From contig QIDP01000134.1 in the NCBI GenBank assembly GCA_003229375.1, positions 1 through 33,446 of the forward strand: 33,446 bases of DNA. Direction: 5' to 3'. A program made the position numbers and the translations under genes. The notes under the pieces were generated by a model. It saw nothing but the letters and a program-made list of their open reading frames with translations, searched no databases and was not told where the DNA came from. The stretch comes from Nitrospirota bacterium (GTDB taxonomy: Bacteria; Nitrospinota; Nitrospinia; SZUA-224). Of this stretch, positions 9,090 to 18,209 are shown in pieces (position 1 is the first letter of the stretch; each line of letters begins with the position of its first letter).

Positions 9090-10106
9090 ATGATAATCGT
9101 AATGGATGCCGGAGCAACAAAGGAACAGACAGATGAGGTTATAAGAAGGATAAAAGAGATTGGATATACTCCTCATATTATCCAGGGAGTGGAGAGGAAT
9201 ATTATAGGTGCGGTTGGAGACGAAAGGGGTAAGGCAAGGCTCCAATCTTTGGAATCACTCCCGGGGGTGGAGAGTGTTGTCCCTATTCTCAAACCTTACA
9301 AACTCACCAGTAGACAGGTAAAACCGGAAAATAGTATTATATCTATCGGTGATCTCAAGATAGGGGGGGATAATATAATTATAATAGCTGGTCCATGTTC
9401 TGTGGAGAGCATGGAACAGTTGATGGAGGCAGCAAGGGCTGTGAAGGATGCCGGAGCCCAGATATTGAGAGGTGGTGCATTCAAACCACGTACATCACCA
9501 TACAGTTTTCAGGGGATGGAGGAAGAGGGATTAAAGATATTGGCTGAGGTAAGGAATGAGACAGGACTTCCATTCGTTACAGAGGTTATGAATCCCAGAG
9601 AGGTTGGTCTGGTTGCAGATTATACAGATATTGTACAGGTTGGAGCGAGGAATGTTCAGAATTTTTCTTTATTAAAGGAACTTGGCGGGGTAGATAAGCC
9701 TATCCTCCTTAAAAGGGGTCTGATGACTACTATCAAGGAATTTCTAATGGCTGCAGAGTATATCCTCTCAGAGGGAAATCATGAGGTAATCCTCTGCGAA
9801 CGAGGTATCAGGACATTTGAAACCGCTACACGTAATACCCTGGATCTGGGTGCTATACCTGTATTAAAGCAAGAGACCCATCTGCCTATAATTGTGGATC
9901 CCAGCCATGCTACAGGAAACTGGCGGTATGTTGAACCTATGAGCAGGGCAGCCATTGCCGCTGGTGCCGATGGTTTGATGATAGAGGTCCATCCTAGACC
10001 GGAAGAGGCCTTCTCAGATGGTTCCCAATCTCTAAAACCCAAAAAGTTCACTGCATTGATGAATAACCTGAGACCGTTTGTTAAAGCCGCGGGAAGAACC
10101 ATGTAA
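9090..10106 (+). CDS. aroF: 3-Deoxy-7-phosphoheptulonate (DAHP) synthase, type I-beta with ACT-like N-domain
   Basis: Condenses phosphoenolpyruvate and erythrose 4-phosphate, the first step of the shikimate pathway. Residues 1-85 form a small ferredoxin-like/ACT-type regulatory domain. The barrel follows, with the family blocks [30 protein letters not shown] and VDPSHATG. The 338-residue length matches the Thermotoga-type enzyme. The N-domain suggests feedback inhibition by an aromatic amino acid (inference from family). The other shikimate genes in the window are about 19 kb away at 28984-32351. RBS AAAGGAG lies just downstream of repeat copy B. Confidence 0.95.
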   Translation: MIIVMDAGATKEQTDEVIRRIKEIGYTPHIIQGVERNIIGAVGDERGKARLQSLESLPGVESVVPILKPYKLTSRQVKPENSIISIGDLKIGGDNIIIIAGPCSVESMEQLMEAARAVKDAGAQILRGGAFKPRTSPYSFQGMEEEGLKILAEVRNETGLPFVTEVMNPREVGLVADYTDIVQVGARNVQNFSLLKELGGVDKPILLKRGLMTTIKEFLMAAEYILSEGNHEVILCERGIRTFETATRNTLDLGAIPVLKQETHLPIIVDPSHATGNWRYVEPMSRAAIAAGADGLMIEVHPRPEEAFSDGSQSLKPKKFTALMNNLRPFVKAAGRTM

Positions 10107-10121
10107 CATATCAAAATTAAA

Positions 10122-10457
10122 TTAATTATTCTCTATTATGCTCTCGCCTTCCCACTCTTTCATAAGACTATATTTTGTCATAATCTTCTCCAACCTCTGT
10201 ATGATCTCACTCTCTACCATGGAAAGCTCATTTACATGATCTGATTCCCATAAGACTCCTTTAATGAAATCATCAACAGACTTTGTTCCCTTATCCCGAA
10301 AAATTTCACAATCATCCACCTTTCCTAACATTACTTTTGTATTACCATACTTTTCCAGCAGAGCTCTCTCCTCCTCATTTAGTAACAACTGTATTTTTAA
10401 AAAAAATATCCAGTAATCTTCATATTTTTCCTGCTTTTTATTCACTATTATCTTCAT
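10122..10457 (-). CDS. Hypothetical protein (111 aa)
   Basis: I do not recognise this protein. It is charged and probably helical, without a signal peptide, membrane segment or metal motif. It starts 11 bp after the HAMP-protein stop and may be the last gene of a queE-HAMP-hypothetical series. The Shine-Dalgarno is weak (GACAGAAA). Its 3' end converges on aroF with only 15 bp between stops. Its coding status rests on an open frame in a plausible operon position. Confidence 0.6.
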   Translation of the reverse strand: MKIIVNKKQEKYEDYWIFFLKIQLLLNEEERALLEKYGNTKVMLGKVDDCEIFRDKGTKSVDDFIKGVLWESDHVNELSMVESEIIQRLEKIMTKYSLMKEWEGESIIENN

Positions 10458-10468
10458 TTTTCTGTCAT

Positions 10469-11050
10469 TTATTTAAAATAATTAACAGCCGATTCTAACT
10501 CCCTCAGCGTCTTCTGAATACCCTCTATATCCTTGCATATATCAGCTTGTGAGAGGTTGTTGTTCTTTATATCATTCATTAACCTTGTAAATCTCTCTGA
10601 TATTATACCCTCTTTCTTCTTTATCTCCCCTACCCTTTCATCCAGTGCGGCGATCATTTCATTAAAACTCTCGGAATAATCTAACAGATGGTCACCTTTT
10701 CTCAATCTAACCCTTTCTGTAAGGTTCCCCTTAGCGATATCTGAGGCAACGGATTTAAAACGAATGATAGGACCAAAAAACCTATGTGTGGTCAGGATAA
10801 CGTGAATCCCAACCACTATCAGGAATATAAATATCATAGGTAGTACCCTATAATTAAGGTATTCCTCAATCAATGAATATGCATATAACCCACGCTCATC
10901 GGTCAGGGAAAGATTAGCCGGCAGATAGATTATAGTGCTTAAAATGATTGTATAAAGAACGATATAAAAGATAACCCAGAGAACATATTTTCCTTGAGCT
11001 TTTTTATCTACAAAATAATTCCTTCGCCTGAATCTCTTTTTCACTGTCAT
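10469..11050 (-). CDS. HAMP-domain inner-membrane protein without an output domain
   Basis: A 193-residue protein with two membrane segments (about 22-45 and 69-87) flanking a short periplasmic loop. A HAMP domain follows (about 88-141, beginning TTHRFFGPIIRF), then a helical tail. No histidine kinase, methyl-accepting or cyclase domain follows, so any signal must pass to a partner protein. The frame is open to 11080, but ATG 11050 is chosen: GGAGG lies 8 nt upstream and the start overlaps the queE stop as ATGA. The ligand and partner are unknown. The unrecognised small gene downstream is a candidate partner. Confidence 0.8.
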   Translation of the reverse strand: MTVKKRFRRRNYFVDKKAQGKYVLWVIFYIVLYTIILSTIIYLPANLSLTDERGLYAYSLIEEYLNYRVLPMIFIFLIVVGIHVILTTHRFFGPIIRFKSVASDIAKGNLTERVRLRKGDHLLDYSESFNEMIAALDERVGEIKKKEGIISERFTRLMNDIKNNNLSQADICKDIEGIQKTLRELESAVNYFK

Positions 11051-11691
11051 GGATCTGTCCTCCTTTCCTCTGCACCCCATATATACCTGTGAAGTTGCGG
11101 TTGAAAACGGATTTTAAGTTGATCATTAAGTATCCACTTTGCTATATTTTGGGGCTCTATCACACCATATGCAGGAGAAATCAAGACTGTTAATCTATCC
11201 TCGAGCGAATACTCCTTAATTATATTGATTGACCATTCATAGTCCCTCCTGCTGCTCACCACAAATTTTACCTCATCTGTTCCCCTTAGATACCCTAAAT
11301 TTTCCCATTTCATTTCACCAGACATTCCGCTATCCGGACACTTTATATCCATAATTCTTATAACCCTCTCATCTACTCCTCTTATATCTATACTCCCATT
11401 GGTTTCTATCAATACCTTGTTGTTTCTCTTAAGAAGCCCCTCTATCAATCTATAAACATCTTTCTGCAAAAGGGGTTCCCCGCCTGTTATCTCCACAAGA
11501 GGACAAGTATACCCCTCTATTTGGGAGATAATATCCTCAACATGGAGGTCATTGCCTTCGTAATAAGCGTATACTGTATCACAGTATGTGCACCTTAAAT
11601 TACACCCTGTGAATCTGACAAAAACAGTTGAAAATCCTGTATAGCTCGATTCTCCCTGGATATCCTTGAATATTTCGTTTATTTTTAACAT
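11047..11691 (-). CDS. queE: 7-Carboxy-7-deazaguanine synthase (radical SAM)
   Basis: Radical-SAM enzyme that rearranges 6-carboxytetrahydropterin to 7-carboxy-7-deazaguanine in queuosine synthesis. The 4Fe-4S cysteines are Cys30, Cys34 and Cys37 in GCNLRCTYCDT, followed by VEITGGEPLLQ. The N-terminal INEIFKDIQGES block and 214-residue length fit QueE. No other queuosine gene is in the window. The gene overlaps the HAMP-protein gene by 4 bp and is 301 bp from rnc. Confidence 0.92.
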   Translation of the reverse strand: MLKINEIFKDIQGESSYTGFSTVFVRFTGCNLRCTYCDTVYAYYEGNDLHVEDIISQIEGYTCPLVEITGGEPLLQKDVYRLIEGLLKRNNKVLIETNGSIDIRGVDERVIRIMDIKCPDSGMSGEMKWENLGYLRGTDEVKFVVSSRRDYEWSINIIKEYSLEDRLTVLISPAYGVIEPQNIAKWILNDQLKIRFQPQLHRYIWGAEERRTDP

Positions 11692-11992
11692 ATCAAACTT
11701 TTTGAGTGGTTCATCATGAATAATATATAACCTTTTGAGAAAAAAATCCTCTTTTATCTTTTTAATATTTTCACATACTTGATGAAGAATAAAGAGTTAA
11801 AGGGGGAATGAATATAGCTGAATAGTTACAAATTAGTTTATGAGTGGATGAGTTATCCTCGGAATAGTTAGGCTCTGTAAAGGTTATTATTTTTCAGAGC
11901 CTTAGGCTATTTTGAAGGTTTTGTGAATAAAAATCGGTCAAAGATGGTCTGAAGATGAGATGCAAAAGACGGTAGAGATTTGTTACAGGTTA
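11692..11992. other. Intergenic region between rnc and queE
   Basis: No gene is seen. An 8-bp hairpin, AGGCTCTG (11870-11877) with CAGAGCCT (11895-11902) and a 17-nt loop, may be a weak terminator; no clean T-run follows on the minus strand. TAGCTGAATAGTTAC (11815-11829) is repeated exactly, inverted, at 14351-14365. A promoter for queE was not identified. Confidence 0.45.
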
Positions 11993-12715
11993 TCAGTCAT
12001 TAGGAGGAGATTCCTCAAGTAATTTATCCAATGCCTCTTTTGCAGCAGATTGCTCAGCCTCCTTTTTACTCTTACCTTTTCCTTTACCATAGATTACCCC
12101 TCCAATAGTTACATTCACCTCAAATACCTTCTCATGATCCGGTCCTGATTCACTAGAGATACGGTAAGATGGAATACAGTTCAATCGTCCCTGAGTGAGT
12201 TCCTGAAGCTCACTCTTGAAATCTCTATAATGGCAACTATTTCCAACCTCATCAATCTTTTCCTTGAATCTATCTATAATGACTGAATATGTATTTTCCA
12301 ATCCACTATCTAAATATATGGCCGCTGTTATCGCCTCAAAGGTATTAGCCAGAATCGAATTTTTACTCTTTCCACCAGATTGCACCTCGCCCTTTCCTAA
12401 GAGTATAAACTCCCCTATTCCAATACTACGGGCTACCTCTGCCAGGTTAATCTCATTAACCACAGCCGCCCTTATCTTCGAGAGTTCACCCTCGGAATGG
12501 TTCAAAAATCTCTTGATGGAATAATCACCTACTATCAAATCAATAACCGAATCGCCCAGGAATTCTAATCTCTCGTTGTCACGCATATTATTATCCTTTT
12601 CATTGACATAAGACTTATGTGTCAATGCCTCATTCAGGAAGCTAAGTTCCTTGAACCAGTAATTCAACCTCTCCTGAAATATCTCAAGTTCTTTAATTCT
12701 CTCTTCAGATAGCAT
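11993..12715 (-). CDS. rnc: Ribonuclease III
   Basis: Double-strand-specific endoribonuclease for rRNA and mRNA processing. The catalytic domain carries the signature NERLEFLGDSVI (about residues 48-59) and the second acidic motif ANTFEAITAAIYLD. A double-stranded RNA-binding domain occupies about residues 160-235, with KGKGKSKKEAEQSAA near its end. Length 240. The start is 2 bp after the fabF stop, so it is the last gene of the fab operon, a common arrangement. Confidence 0.97.
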   Translation of the reverse strand: MLSEERIKELEIFQERLNYWFKELSFLNEALTHKSYVNEKDNNMRDNERLEFLGDSVIDLIVGDYSIKRFLNHSEGELSKIRAAVVNEINLAEVARSIGIGEFILLGKGEVQSGGKSKNSILANTFEAITAAIYLDSGLENTYSVIIDRFKEKIDEVGNSCHYRDFKSELQELTQGRLNCIPSYRISSESGPDHEKVFEVNVTIGGVIYGKGKGKSKKEAEQSAAKEALDKLLEESPPND

Positions 12716-12717
12716 AG

Positions 12718-13959
12718 TCAGTTTTCGTATTTCCTGAATGCAATGATAGCATTGGTCCCTCCAAAACCAAAAGAATTGGATAGAGCTATTCTTACATCTG
12801 CCTTCCTTGTGGAATTTGGGACGTAATCGAGATCACATTCGGGATCCTGATTTTCATAATTTACAGTTGGGAGTATAACACCCCTGTCTATGGTTAATAC
12901 AGAAAATATGGCCTCAACCCCCCCTGCTGCCCCGAGGAGGTGGCCTGTCATTGATTTAGTAGAGCTTACAGGTAATTTATAGGCATACTCACCAAAGACA
13001 TTTTTTATTGCCAGTGTCTCTACCGCGTCTCCGGTAGGAGTAGATGTTCCGTGCGCATTGATATAATCTACCTCTTCAGGTAAAATATGCCCATCCTCAA
13101 GGACTGCCCTCATACAGTGAGCCGCTCCCTCTCCCTTAGGATCAGGTGACGTGATATGATATGCATCCCCTGACATCCCGTAACCAGTAACCTCTGCATA
13201 TATCTTCCTCACACCTCTATTCAGGGCAACCCCTAACTCCTCTAATAGCAAGATCCCTGACCCCTCACTCATGACAAAGCCATCTCTGTCCCTGTCAAAT
13301 GGTCTGCTTGCCATCTGCGGTTCATTGTTTCGTGTAGAAAGGGCCTTTGCAGCACAAAACCCGCCAACAGCGAGAGGGGTAATAACAGACTCTGTTCCAC
13401 CTGCTAACATGGCATCTGCATCTCCCCGCTGAATAACCTTAAAGGCATCACCTATGGCGTGTGTCCCTGTAGCACAGGCAGTTGAAACACTAGAGTTAGG
13501 CCCCTTTATTCCAAATTTCCTGGATATCTGCCCTGATGCCAGATTAACGATCACCATCGGGATAAAAAAAGGAGATATTTTCTTCGCTCCTCCTTTTAAG
13601 TAAAGAGCCTGATACTTCTCTATTGCCGGAAGTCCTCCCAGGCCCGCCCCAACAATAACACCGATCCTTCCGGCATTTCCGTTATTAATCTTAAGTTCAG
13701 CATCCTCCACTGCCATAATACTAGAGGCAATAGCATAGTGGATAAAGGTATCCATCTTTTTTATCTCTTTTTTCTCAATGTAATTGAGCGGATCAAATCC
13801 CTTTACCTCTCCTGCTATCTGTGACGAAAATCCAGAGGCATCAAAACGTGTTATCTTGCCAATCCCTGATTCTCCTCTGCACAGAGATGTCCAACTACTC
13901 TCAACCCCTATGCCTAATGGCGTAACTAAACCAAGACCTGTTACTACAACCCTTCTCAG
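12718..13959 (-). CDS. fabF: 3-Oxoacyl-ACP synthase II, initiated at CTG
   Basis: Condensing enzyme that elongates acyl-ACP with malonyl-ACP. Active-site Cys is in VSTACATGTH (Cys162 with the start used here). Histidine motifs are NAHGTSTPTGD and MTGHLLGAAGG. The first ATG in frame (13755) would remove about 68 conserved residues. Upstream the frame stays open and encodes the normal family N-terminus (RRVVVTGLGLVTPLG). No ATG, GTG or TTG precedes that block. A CTG at 13957-13959, 7 nt after GGAGG, is the most likely start and gives the usual 413 residues. Two bp precede rnc. Confidence 0.93.
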   Translation of the reverse strand: MRRVVVTGLGLVTPLGIGVESSWTSLCRGESGIGKITRFDASGFSSQIAGEVKGFDPLNYIEKKEIKKMDTFIHYAIASSIMAVEDAELKINNGNAGRIGVIVGAGLGGLPAIEKYQALYLKGGAKKISPFFIPMVIVNLASGQISRKFGIKGPNSSVSTACATGTHAIGDAFKVIQRGDADAMLAGGTESVITPLAVGGFCAAKALSTRNNEPQMASRPFDRDRDGFVMSEGSGILLLEELGVALNRGVRKIYAEVTGYGMSGDAYHITSPDPKGEGAAHCMRAVLEDGHILPEEVDYINAHGTSTPTGDAVETLAIKNVFGEYAYKLPVSSTKSMTGHLLGAAGGVEAIFSVLTIDRGVILPTVNYENQDPECDLDYVPNSTRKADVRIALSNSFGFGGTNAIIAFRKYEN

Positions 13960-13998
13960 GAGATCACCTCCAATAATAAATAGTAAGCATTCTCAATT

Positions 13999-14232
13999 TT
14001 AAACCTGCTTCCCAATATACTCTACAGCATCCTTCACTTTTACAATCTTTTCTGCATCTTCATCCGGAATTTCTATATCAAACTCTTCTTCAAAGGCCAT
14101 TACTAGCTCAACAGTATCAAGTGAATCAGCCCCAAGATCGTCAATGAAGGAGGCCTCCGCAGTAACCTCTTCTTCATCAACGTCCAGTTGATCAACGATA
14201 ATCCCTTTTACCTTTTCCTCTATTGTTGGCAT
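13999..14232 (-). CDS. acpP: Acyl carrier protein
   Basis: Carries growing acyl chains on phosphopantetheine at Ser37 in the [15 protein letters not shown] motif. It is a small acidic protein of 77 residues with the classical four-helix pattern. A very strong Shine-Dalgarno (AAGGAGGTGA) precedes the ATG, fitting its high abundance. It lies between fabG and fabF. Repeat copy C separates it from fabG. Confidence 0.98.
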   Translation of the reverse strand: MPTIEEKVKGIIVDQLDVDEEEVTAEASFIDDLGADSLDTVELVMAFEEEFDIEIPDEDAEKIVKVKDAVEYIGKQV

Positions 14233-14259
14233 CCGAGCCTCACCTCCTTTATTAATAAA

Positions 14260-14354
14260 ATATCAAATATCAAAATAAACAATTCAAAAGTAAATATATT
14301 TTTTAAGACTACGTTCTCTCTTATGGCTTTCCCCCTAACTTACTTTTAAAGTAA
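14260..14354. repeat. MITE-like repeat, copy C (diverged or truncated)
   Basis: It begins with ATATCAAATATCAAAATAAA and continues through AAAAGTAAATATATTTTT, matching the start of copy D as read on the plus strand. The interior is diverged, and the far end is reduced to CTTACTTTTAAAGTAA. It lies between fabG and acpP within the operon and is followed by GTAACTATTCAGCTA (14351-14365), the inverse of 11815-11829. Confidence 0.6.
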
Positions 14355-14375
14355 CTATTCAGCTATTCATCCCCC

Positions 14376-15116
14376 CTACATTAACATCCCGCCATTCACG
14401 TGGATGACCTGTCCTGTGATATAATCTGAATCATCAGAAACAAGGAAGTTTATACAACTGGCAATATCCTTCGATATCCCCAATCTTCCCATCGGGATCT
14501 GCCTTAACAGCTCTTCCCTTGTCTTTTCCGGTATGGATATTGTCATATCAGTATCAATAAAGCCGGGTGCGATAGCATTTACATTGATACCCCTCGATGC
14601 TAATTCCTTAGCAATAGATTTTGTCAAACCTATTATACCTGCCTTTGAGGATGCATAATTTGCTTGACCTGCATTGCCCGTAACCCCCACTATTGATGTA
14701 ATATTTACTATCCTCCCTCTTCTCTGCTTCATCATATACTTAGTAACAGCCTTCATACAATTGAATGTCCCTGTCAGGTTAATCCTCAGAACCAGATCCC
14801 AATCCTCCTCCTTCATCCTCACCAGAAGAGAATCCCTCGTAATGCCGGCATTATTTATTAATATATCTACCTTACCGAATTCGCCAATACACTTCTCTAC
14901 CATACTATTCACATCACTCGCAATCGAGACATCTGTCTTAATAAATAGAGACCTTCTTCCTATTGATCTTATCTCTTCAGCCGTTTCAGAGATACTCTCA
15001 GGATTTCTGCCAACTACCACAAGATCAGCCCCTTCCTCTGCTAGTGTCAGCGCGATAGATCTACCTATACCACGACCTCCCCCTGTAACAATGGCTACTC
15101 TTCCTTCCAATTTCAT
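14376..15116 (-). CDS. fabG: 3-Oxoacyl-ACP reductase
   Basis: NADPH-dependent short-chain reductase that reduces 3-oxoacyl-ACP. The cofactor motif TGGGRGIG lies near residue 11, then NNAG, the catalytic Ser in NITSIVG, and Tyr/Lys in YASSKAG. The 246-residue length is typical. ATG is preceded by AAAGGA, which lies across the fabD stop, so translation is coupled to fabD. Confidence 0.97.
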   Translation of the reverse strand: MKLEGRVAIVTGGGRGIGRSIALTLAEEGADLVVVGRNPESISETAEEIRSIGRRSLFIKTDVSIASDVNSMVEKCIGEFGKVDILINNAGITRDSLLVRMKEEDWDLVLRINLTGTFNCMKAVTKYMMKQRRGRIVNITSIVGVTGNAGQANYASSKAGIIGLTKSIAKELASRGINVNAIAPGFIDTDMTISIPEKTREELLRQIPMGRLGISKDIASCINFLVSDDSDYITGQVIHVNGGMLM

Positions 15117-15122
15117 CTACTA

Positions 15123-16061
15123 TTATCCTTTAACCTTTTTTATTGTCCTCTCAAGACTCTTTATATCCTCTACATTCAGTCTCTTGATCCCGTTATTTAT
15201 CCTCTTCATAAGACCTGACAGGACCTTTCCCGGACCAATCTCTATCACGGTATCAATCCCTTCATCTATTATGAGCCTCATTGTCTCCTCCCAGCGTACA
15301 GGAGAACTCACCTGCCTCTTTAAAGATACCCTTGCGTCATCACCCGAGTCTATCTTCTTTGCATCTGCATTCGTTATAATCGGGAAGGAAGGTTTACTGA
15401 ATCTCACCTTTTCCAATTCGATCCCGAGTCTATCCTCTGCCGGTTTCATTAGGCTGCAATGAAATGGGGCACTCACGGGGAGTATTACTGCCTTCCTTGC
15501 ACCATTCTCCTCTGCTGCCTGAACAGCAGCCTCAACAGCCCTTGTCTCTCCGGCAATAACAACCTGTTCCTGGCTGTTCAGATTTGCAGGCTGGACAACA
15601 CCTATGGAACTGCACTTCATACATATATCCTCAACTGCTGTCCTGTCAAGTCCGATAATTGCGGCCATTGTCCCTGCCCCGACAGGAACTGCCTCCTGCA
15701 TAAACCTCCCTCTTTTACGTACAAGATCAACAGCATCAGAAAACCTTAAAGATCCTGCTGCTACAAGAGCAGAATATTCGCCGAGGCTATGTCCGGCCGC
15801 TATCTCACATTCTATACCATTTTCCCTTAGTATGCTCAAGGCAATAATACTATTTATAAGAATAGCAGGCTGGGTGTTTTCAGTCAATCTTAGCTCCTCT
15901 TCAGGTCCGTCAAATGAAAGGGAAGAGATATCTATATCTAAGATATCATTAGATTCACGAAACACCTCTTGAGCTATAGGGTAGTTTTCATAAAACTCCC
16001 TTCCCATGCCCACATATTGAGAACCCTGTCCGGGAAACAGAAAGGCTATTCTTTCCCCCAT
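15123..16061 (-). CDS. fabD: Malonyl-CoA:ACP transacylase
   Basis: Loads malonyl groups onto ACP. The GQGSQ motif is at residues 11-15, the nucleophile Ser92 in GHSLGEYSAL, and the catalytic His in SAPFHCSLM. ATG 16061 is preferred over GTG 16070 because AAGGGG then sits 8 nt upstream; the GTG would lie almost on top of it. Length 312. Repeat copy D separates it from fabK. Confidence 0.97.
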   Translation of the reverse strand: MGERIAFLFPGQGSQYVGMGREFYENYPIAQEVFRESNDILDIDISSLSFDGPEEELRLTENTQPAILINSIIALSILRENGIECEIAAGHSLGEYSALVAAGSLRFSDAVDLVRKRGRFMQEAVPVGAGTMAAIIGLDRTAVEDICMKCSSIGVVQPANLNSQEQVVIAGETRAVEAAVQAAEENGARKAVILPVSAPFHCSLMKPAEDRLGIELEKVRFSKPSFPIITNADAKKIDSGDDARVSLKRQVSSPVRWEETMRLIIDEGIDTVIEIGPGKVLSGLMKRINNGIKRLNVEDIKSLERTIKKVKG

Positions 16062-16106
16062 TATATACACCCCTTCTTTCTAAAAGCTCACCCCCAAAAT
16101 AACTTC

Positions 16107-16243
16107 ATATCAAATATCAAAACAAACAATTAAAAAGTAAATATATTTTTGAAATACTTCCTTATCTATTCTGGCTTATTCTGAAGAGACTGAATATGTA
16201 TGGAATAATTTACATTTAAAATGTATATTTTGATATTTGATAT
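16107..16243 (-). repeat. MITE-like repeat, copy D (full length)
   Basis: About 137 bp, in the opposite orientation to copy A. Terminal inverted repeats of roughly 37 bp begin ATATCAAATATCAAAACAAA at one end and ATATCAAATATCAAAATATA (read inward) at the other. On the minus strand the interior AAGCCAGAATAGATAAGGAA matches copy A at 18 of 20 positions. It has no ORF. It lies inside the fab operon between fabK and fabD. Confidence 0.75.
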
Positions 16244-16258
16244 TTTTGAGGGAGAACC

Positions 16259-17197
16259 CTAAATATCACTTAAACGATTCATTACCTTCTCAGCATCTGT
16301 CATAATCCTCTCGATTATCTCCCTGGCAGGAAGTATTTCGTTTACCATTCCGACTATCTGACCCGCCATAACAGACCCAAAATCAATATCACCATTTATG
16401 GCAGCCTCCTTTAGTCTCCCTTCTCCTAACTTCTCATACTCTTCAATAGGTGCACGGGCATCCTCAAGTCTTTCAAACTCCTTTGAGAGTTTATTCTTCA
16501 ATACTCTGACAGGGTGTCCGGTTGGACGTCCTGTAACAACTGTATTCCTATCCTTTGCCTTTAAGAATGCCTCTTTCCATGCTGAATGAACAGTACACTC
16601 AGAGGCACACACAAACCTTGTCCCTATCTGAACCCCTTCTGCCCCCAGAGCCAGAGCAGCTACCAGTCCCCTTCCATCTGCTATACCGCCTGCAGCAATC
16701 ACAGGGATATCTACCGCATCTACTACCTGAGGGACAAGCACCATGGTGGTCAATTCCCCTATATGCCCTCCGGATTCTGTCCCTTCTGCAATCAGTGCAT
16801 CTACCCCCTGACGTTCTAAACGACGTGCAAGGGAAACAGATGGGATAACCGGAATTATCTTCATCCCCCTCTCTTTAAAAGAGGATATGTATTTACCTGG
16901 ATTTCCTGCCCCGGTAGTGATAACAGGAACCCTCTCCTCCAAAACAGTCTTTACTACCTCATCTATAAAGGGGGAAAGGAACATCAGGTTTACCCCAAAA
17001 GGTTTCTGTGTAATCTCTTTTGCCTTCCTGATCTCATTACGTATAAACTCAGCCGGGGCATTCCCTGCAGCAATAATACCGAGTCCCCCGGCATTTGATA
17101 CAGCCACTGCAAGCTCTGCAGTGGATACCCACGCCATCCCGCCCTGAATTATGGGATACTCAATATTCAGAAGATCACATATTTTAGTCTTTAACAT
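16259..17197 (-). CDS. fabK: Enoyl-ACP reductase II (FMN-dependent)
   Basis: Flavin-dependent enoyl-ACP reductase completing the elongation cycle; family members resist triclosan. The N-terminal YPIIQGGMAWV, VSNAGGLGIIAAGNAP, TTGAGNPGKY and AEGTESGGHIG (catalytic His) blocks follow streptococcal FabK rather than generic nitronate monooxygenases. The 312-residue length fits. Position between fabH and fabD supports the assignment. No FabI-type enzyme is in the window. The start lies 4 bp after the fabH stop. Confidence 0.93.
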   Translation of the reverse strand: MLKTKICDLLNIEYPIIQGGMAWVSTAELAVAVSNAGGLGIIAAGNAPAEFIRNEIRKAKEITQKPFGVNLMFLSPFIDEVVKTVLEERVPVITTGAGNPGKYISSFKERGMKIIPVIPSVSLARRLERQGVDALIAEGTESGGHIGELTTMVLVPQVVDAVDIPVIAAGGIADGRGLVAALALGAEGVQIGTRFVCASECTVHSAWKEAFLKAKDRNTVVTGRPTGHPVRVLKNKLSKEFERLEDARAPIEEYEKLGEGRLKEAAINGDIDFGSVMAGQIVGMVNEILPAREIIERIMTDAEKVMNRLSDI

Positions 17198-17201
17198 AAT
17201 C

Positions 17202-18182
17202 CTACCACCTTATTAAGGCTGCCCCCCATGTTAATCCTCCTCCAAATGCTACCATCAACACCAGGTCTCCTTTAGAAACACGTCCTCCCTTTACTGCTTC
17301 ATCCAATGCCAGAGGTATAGATACAGCAGATGTGTTACCATATTTTTCTATATTAACATATACCTTCTCAGACGGTAATCCTATTTTTTTTGATACAGCA
17401 TTTATTATCCTTATATTTGCCTGATGTGGTATAAGAAGATCAATATCATTCACACTTAAACCATTATATGATAATGCCTCCTGAGCTGATGCAGTCATAG
17501 CCTTTACAGCCATCTTAAAGGTTTCATTCCCCCTCATCTTCACAAAGTGGAGCTTCTTATCAACACTCTCATGACTCACTACACATCTGCTTCCACCGCC
17601 CTGCACAAAGAGAGAATCGGCATATGAACCATCAGCATGAATAGAGGTTGATATGATGCCGCTCTTTCTATCATTCGTACTCTGGATAACCATCGCAGCC
17701 GCACCGTCTCCAAAAAGGACACATGTATTTCTATCTGTCCAATCAATATATCTCGTTAGCAGCTCAGATGTAATTAAGAGGATTGTTTTATATTTTCTAC
17801 TCTTGATATACTGCTCAGTAATAGAGAGTGCATAGATAAAACCTGTACATGCAGCAGATATATCAAATGCGCCGGATCCCTTTATCCCCAAAGCTGCCTG
17901 AACTATACATGCAGTAGATGGAAAAAGCATATCCGGTGTAGCAGTTGCCAGGAGGATCAAATCTATATCCTTTGCTTTAACGCCTGCGTCCTTTAATGCC
18001 CTCTTTGCAGCAATTATAGCCAGATCAGAGGCCGCCTCCTTCTTAGATGCTATCCTCCTTTCCACCATTCCTGTCCTGGTACGAATCCACTCATCAGTAG
18101 TATCTACCATTTTCTCTAAATCGTAATTAGTAAGAATCTTCTCAGGGACATAAGAACCTGTTCCTATTATTTTTGCTCTCAT
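17202..18182 (-). CDS. fabH: 3-Oxoacyl-ACP synthase III
   Basis: Starts fatty-acid chains by condensing acyl-CoA with malonyl-ACP. The triad is visible: Cys112 (SAACTGF), His253 (IPHQANIRI) and Asn283 (YGNTSAV). Length 326 is normal. The Shine-Dalgarno is weak. It lies 27 bp after plsX in the conserved plsX-fabH order. Confidence 0.97.
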   Translation of the reverse strand: MRAKIIGTGSYVPEKILTNYDLEKMVDTTDEWIRTRTGMVERRIASKKEAASDLAIIAAKRALKDAGVKAKDIDLILLATATPDMLFPSTACIVQAALGIKGSGAFDISAACTGFIYALSITEQYIKSRKYKTILLITSELLTRYIDWTDRNTCVLFGDGAAAMVIQSTNDRKSGIISTSIHADGSYADSLFVQGGGSRCVVSHESVDKKLHFVKMRGNETFKMAVKAMTASAQEALSYNGLSVNDIDLLIPHQANIRIINAVSKKIGLPSEKVYVNIEKYGNTSAVSIPLALDEAVKGGRVSKGDLVLMVAFGGGLTWGAALIRW

Positions 18183-18209
18183 ATTTTATTCTTATAAAAA
18201 ATATCTGTT

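Noticed and set aside
11051-11080. Longer start for the HAMP-domain gene
   Set aside because: It would overlap queE by 34 bases. ATG 11050 has GGAGG at proper spacing.
12718-13755. fabF as an N-terminally truncated pseudogene
   Set aside because: The missing N-terminus is encoded in frame upstream without frameshift or stop. Only the start codon is unusual.
14674-15462. Long plus-strand open frame opposite fabG/fabD
   Set aside because: It is antisense to two clear fab genes, and its composition is that of a shadow frame without recognisable domains.
16259-17197. Nitronate monooxygenase
   Set aside because: The motifs and the position inside a fab operon fit FabK, the flavin enoyl-ACP reductase.
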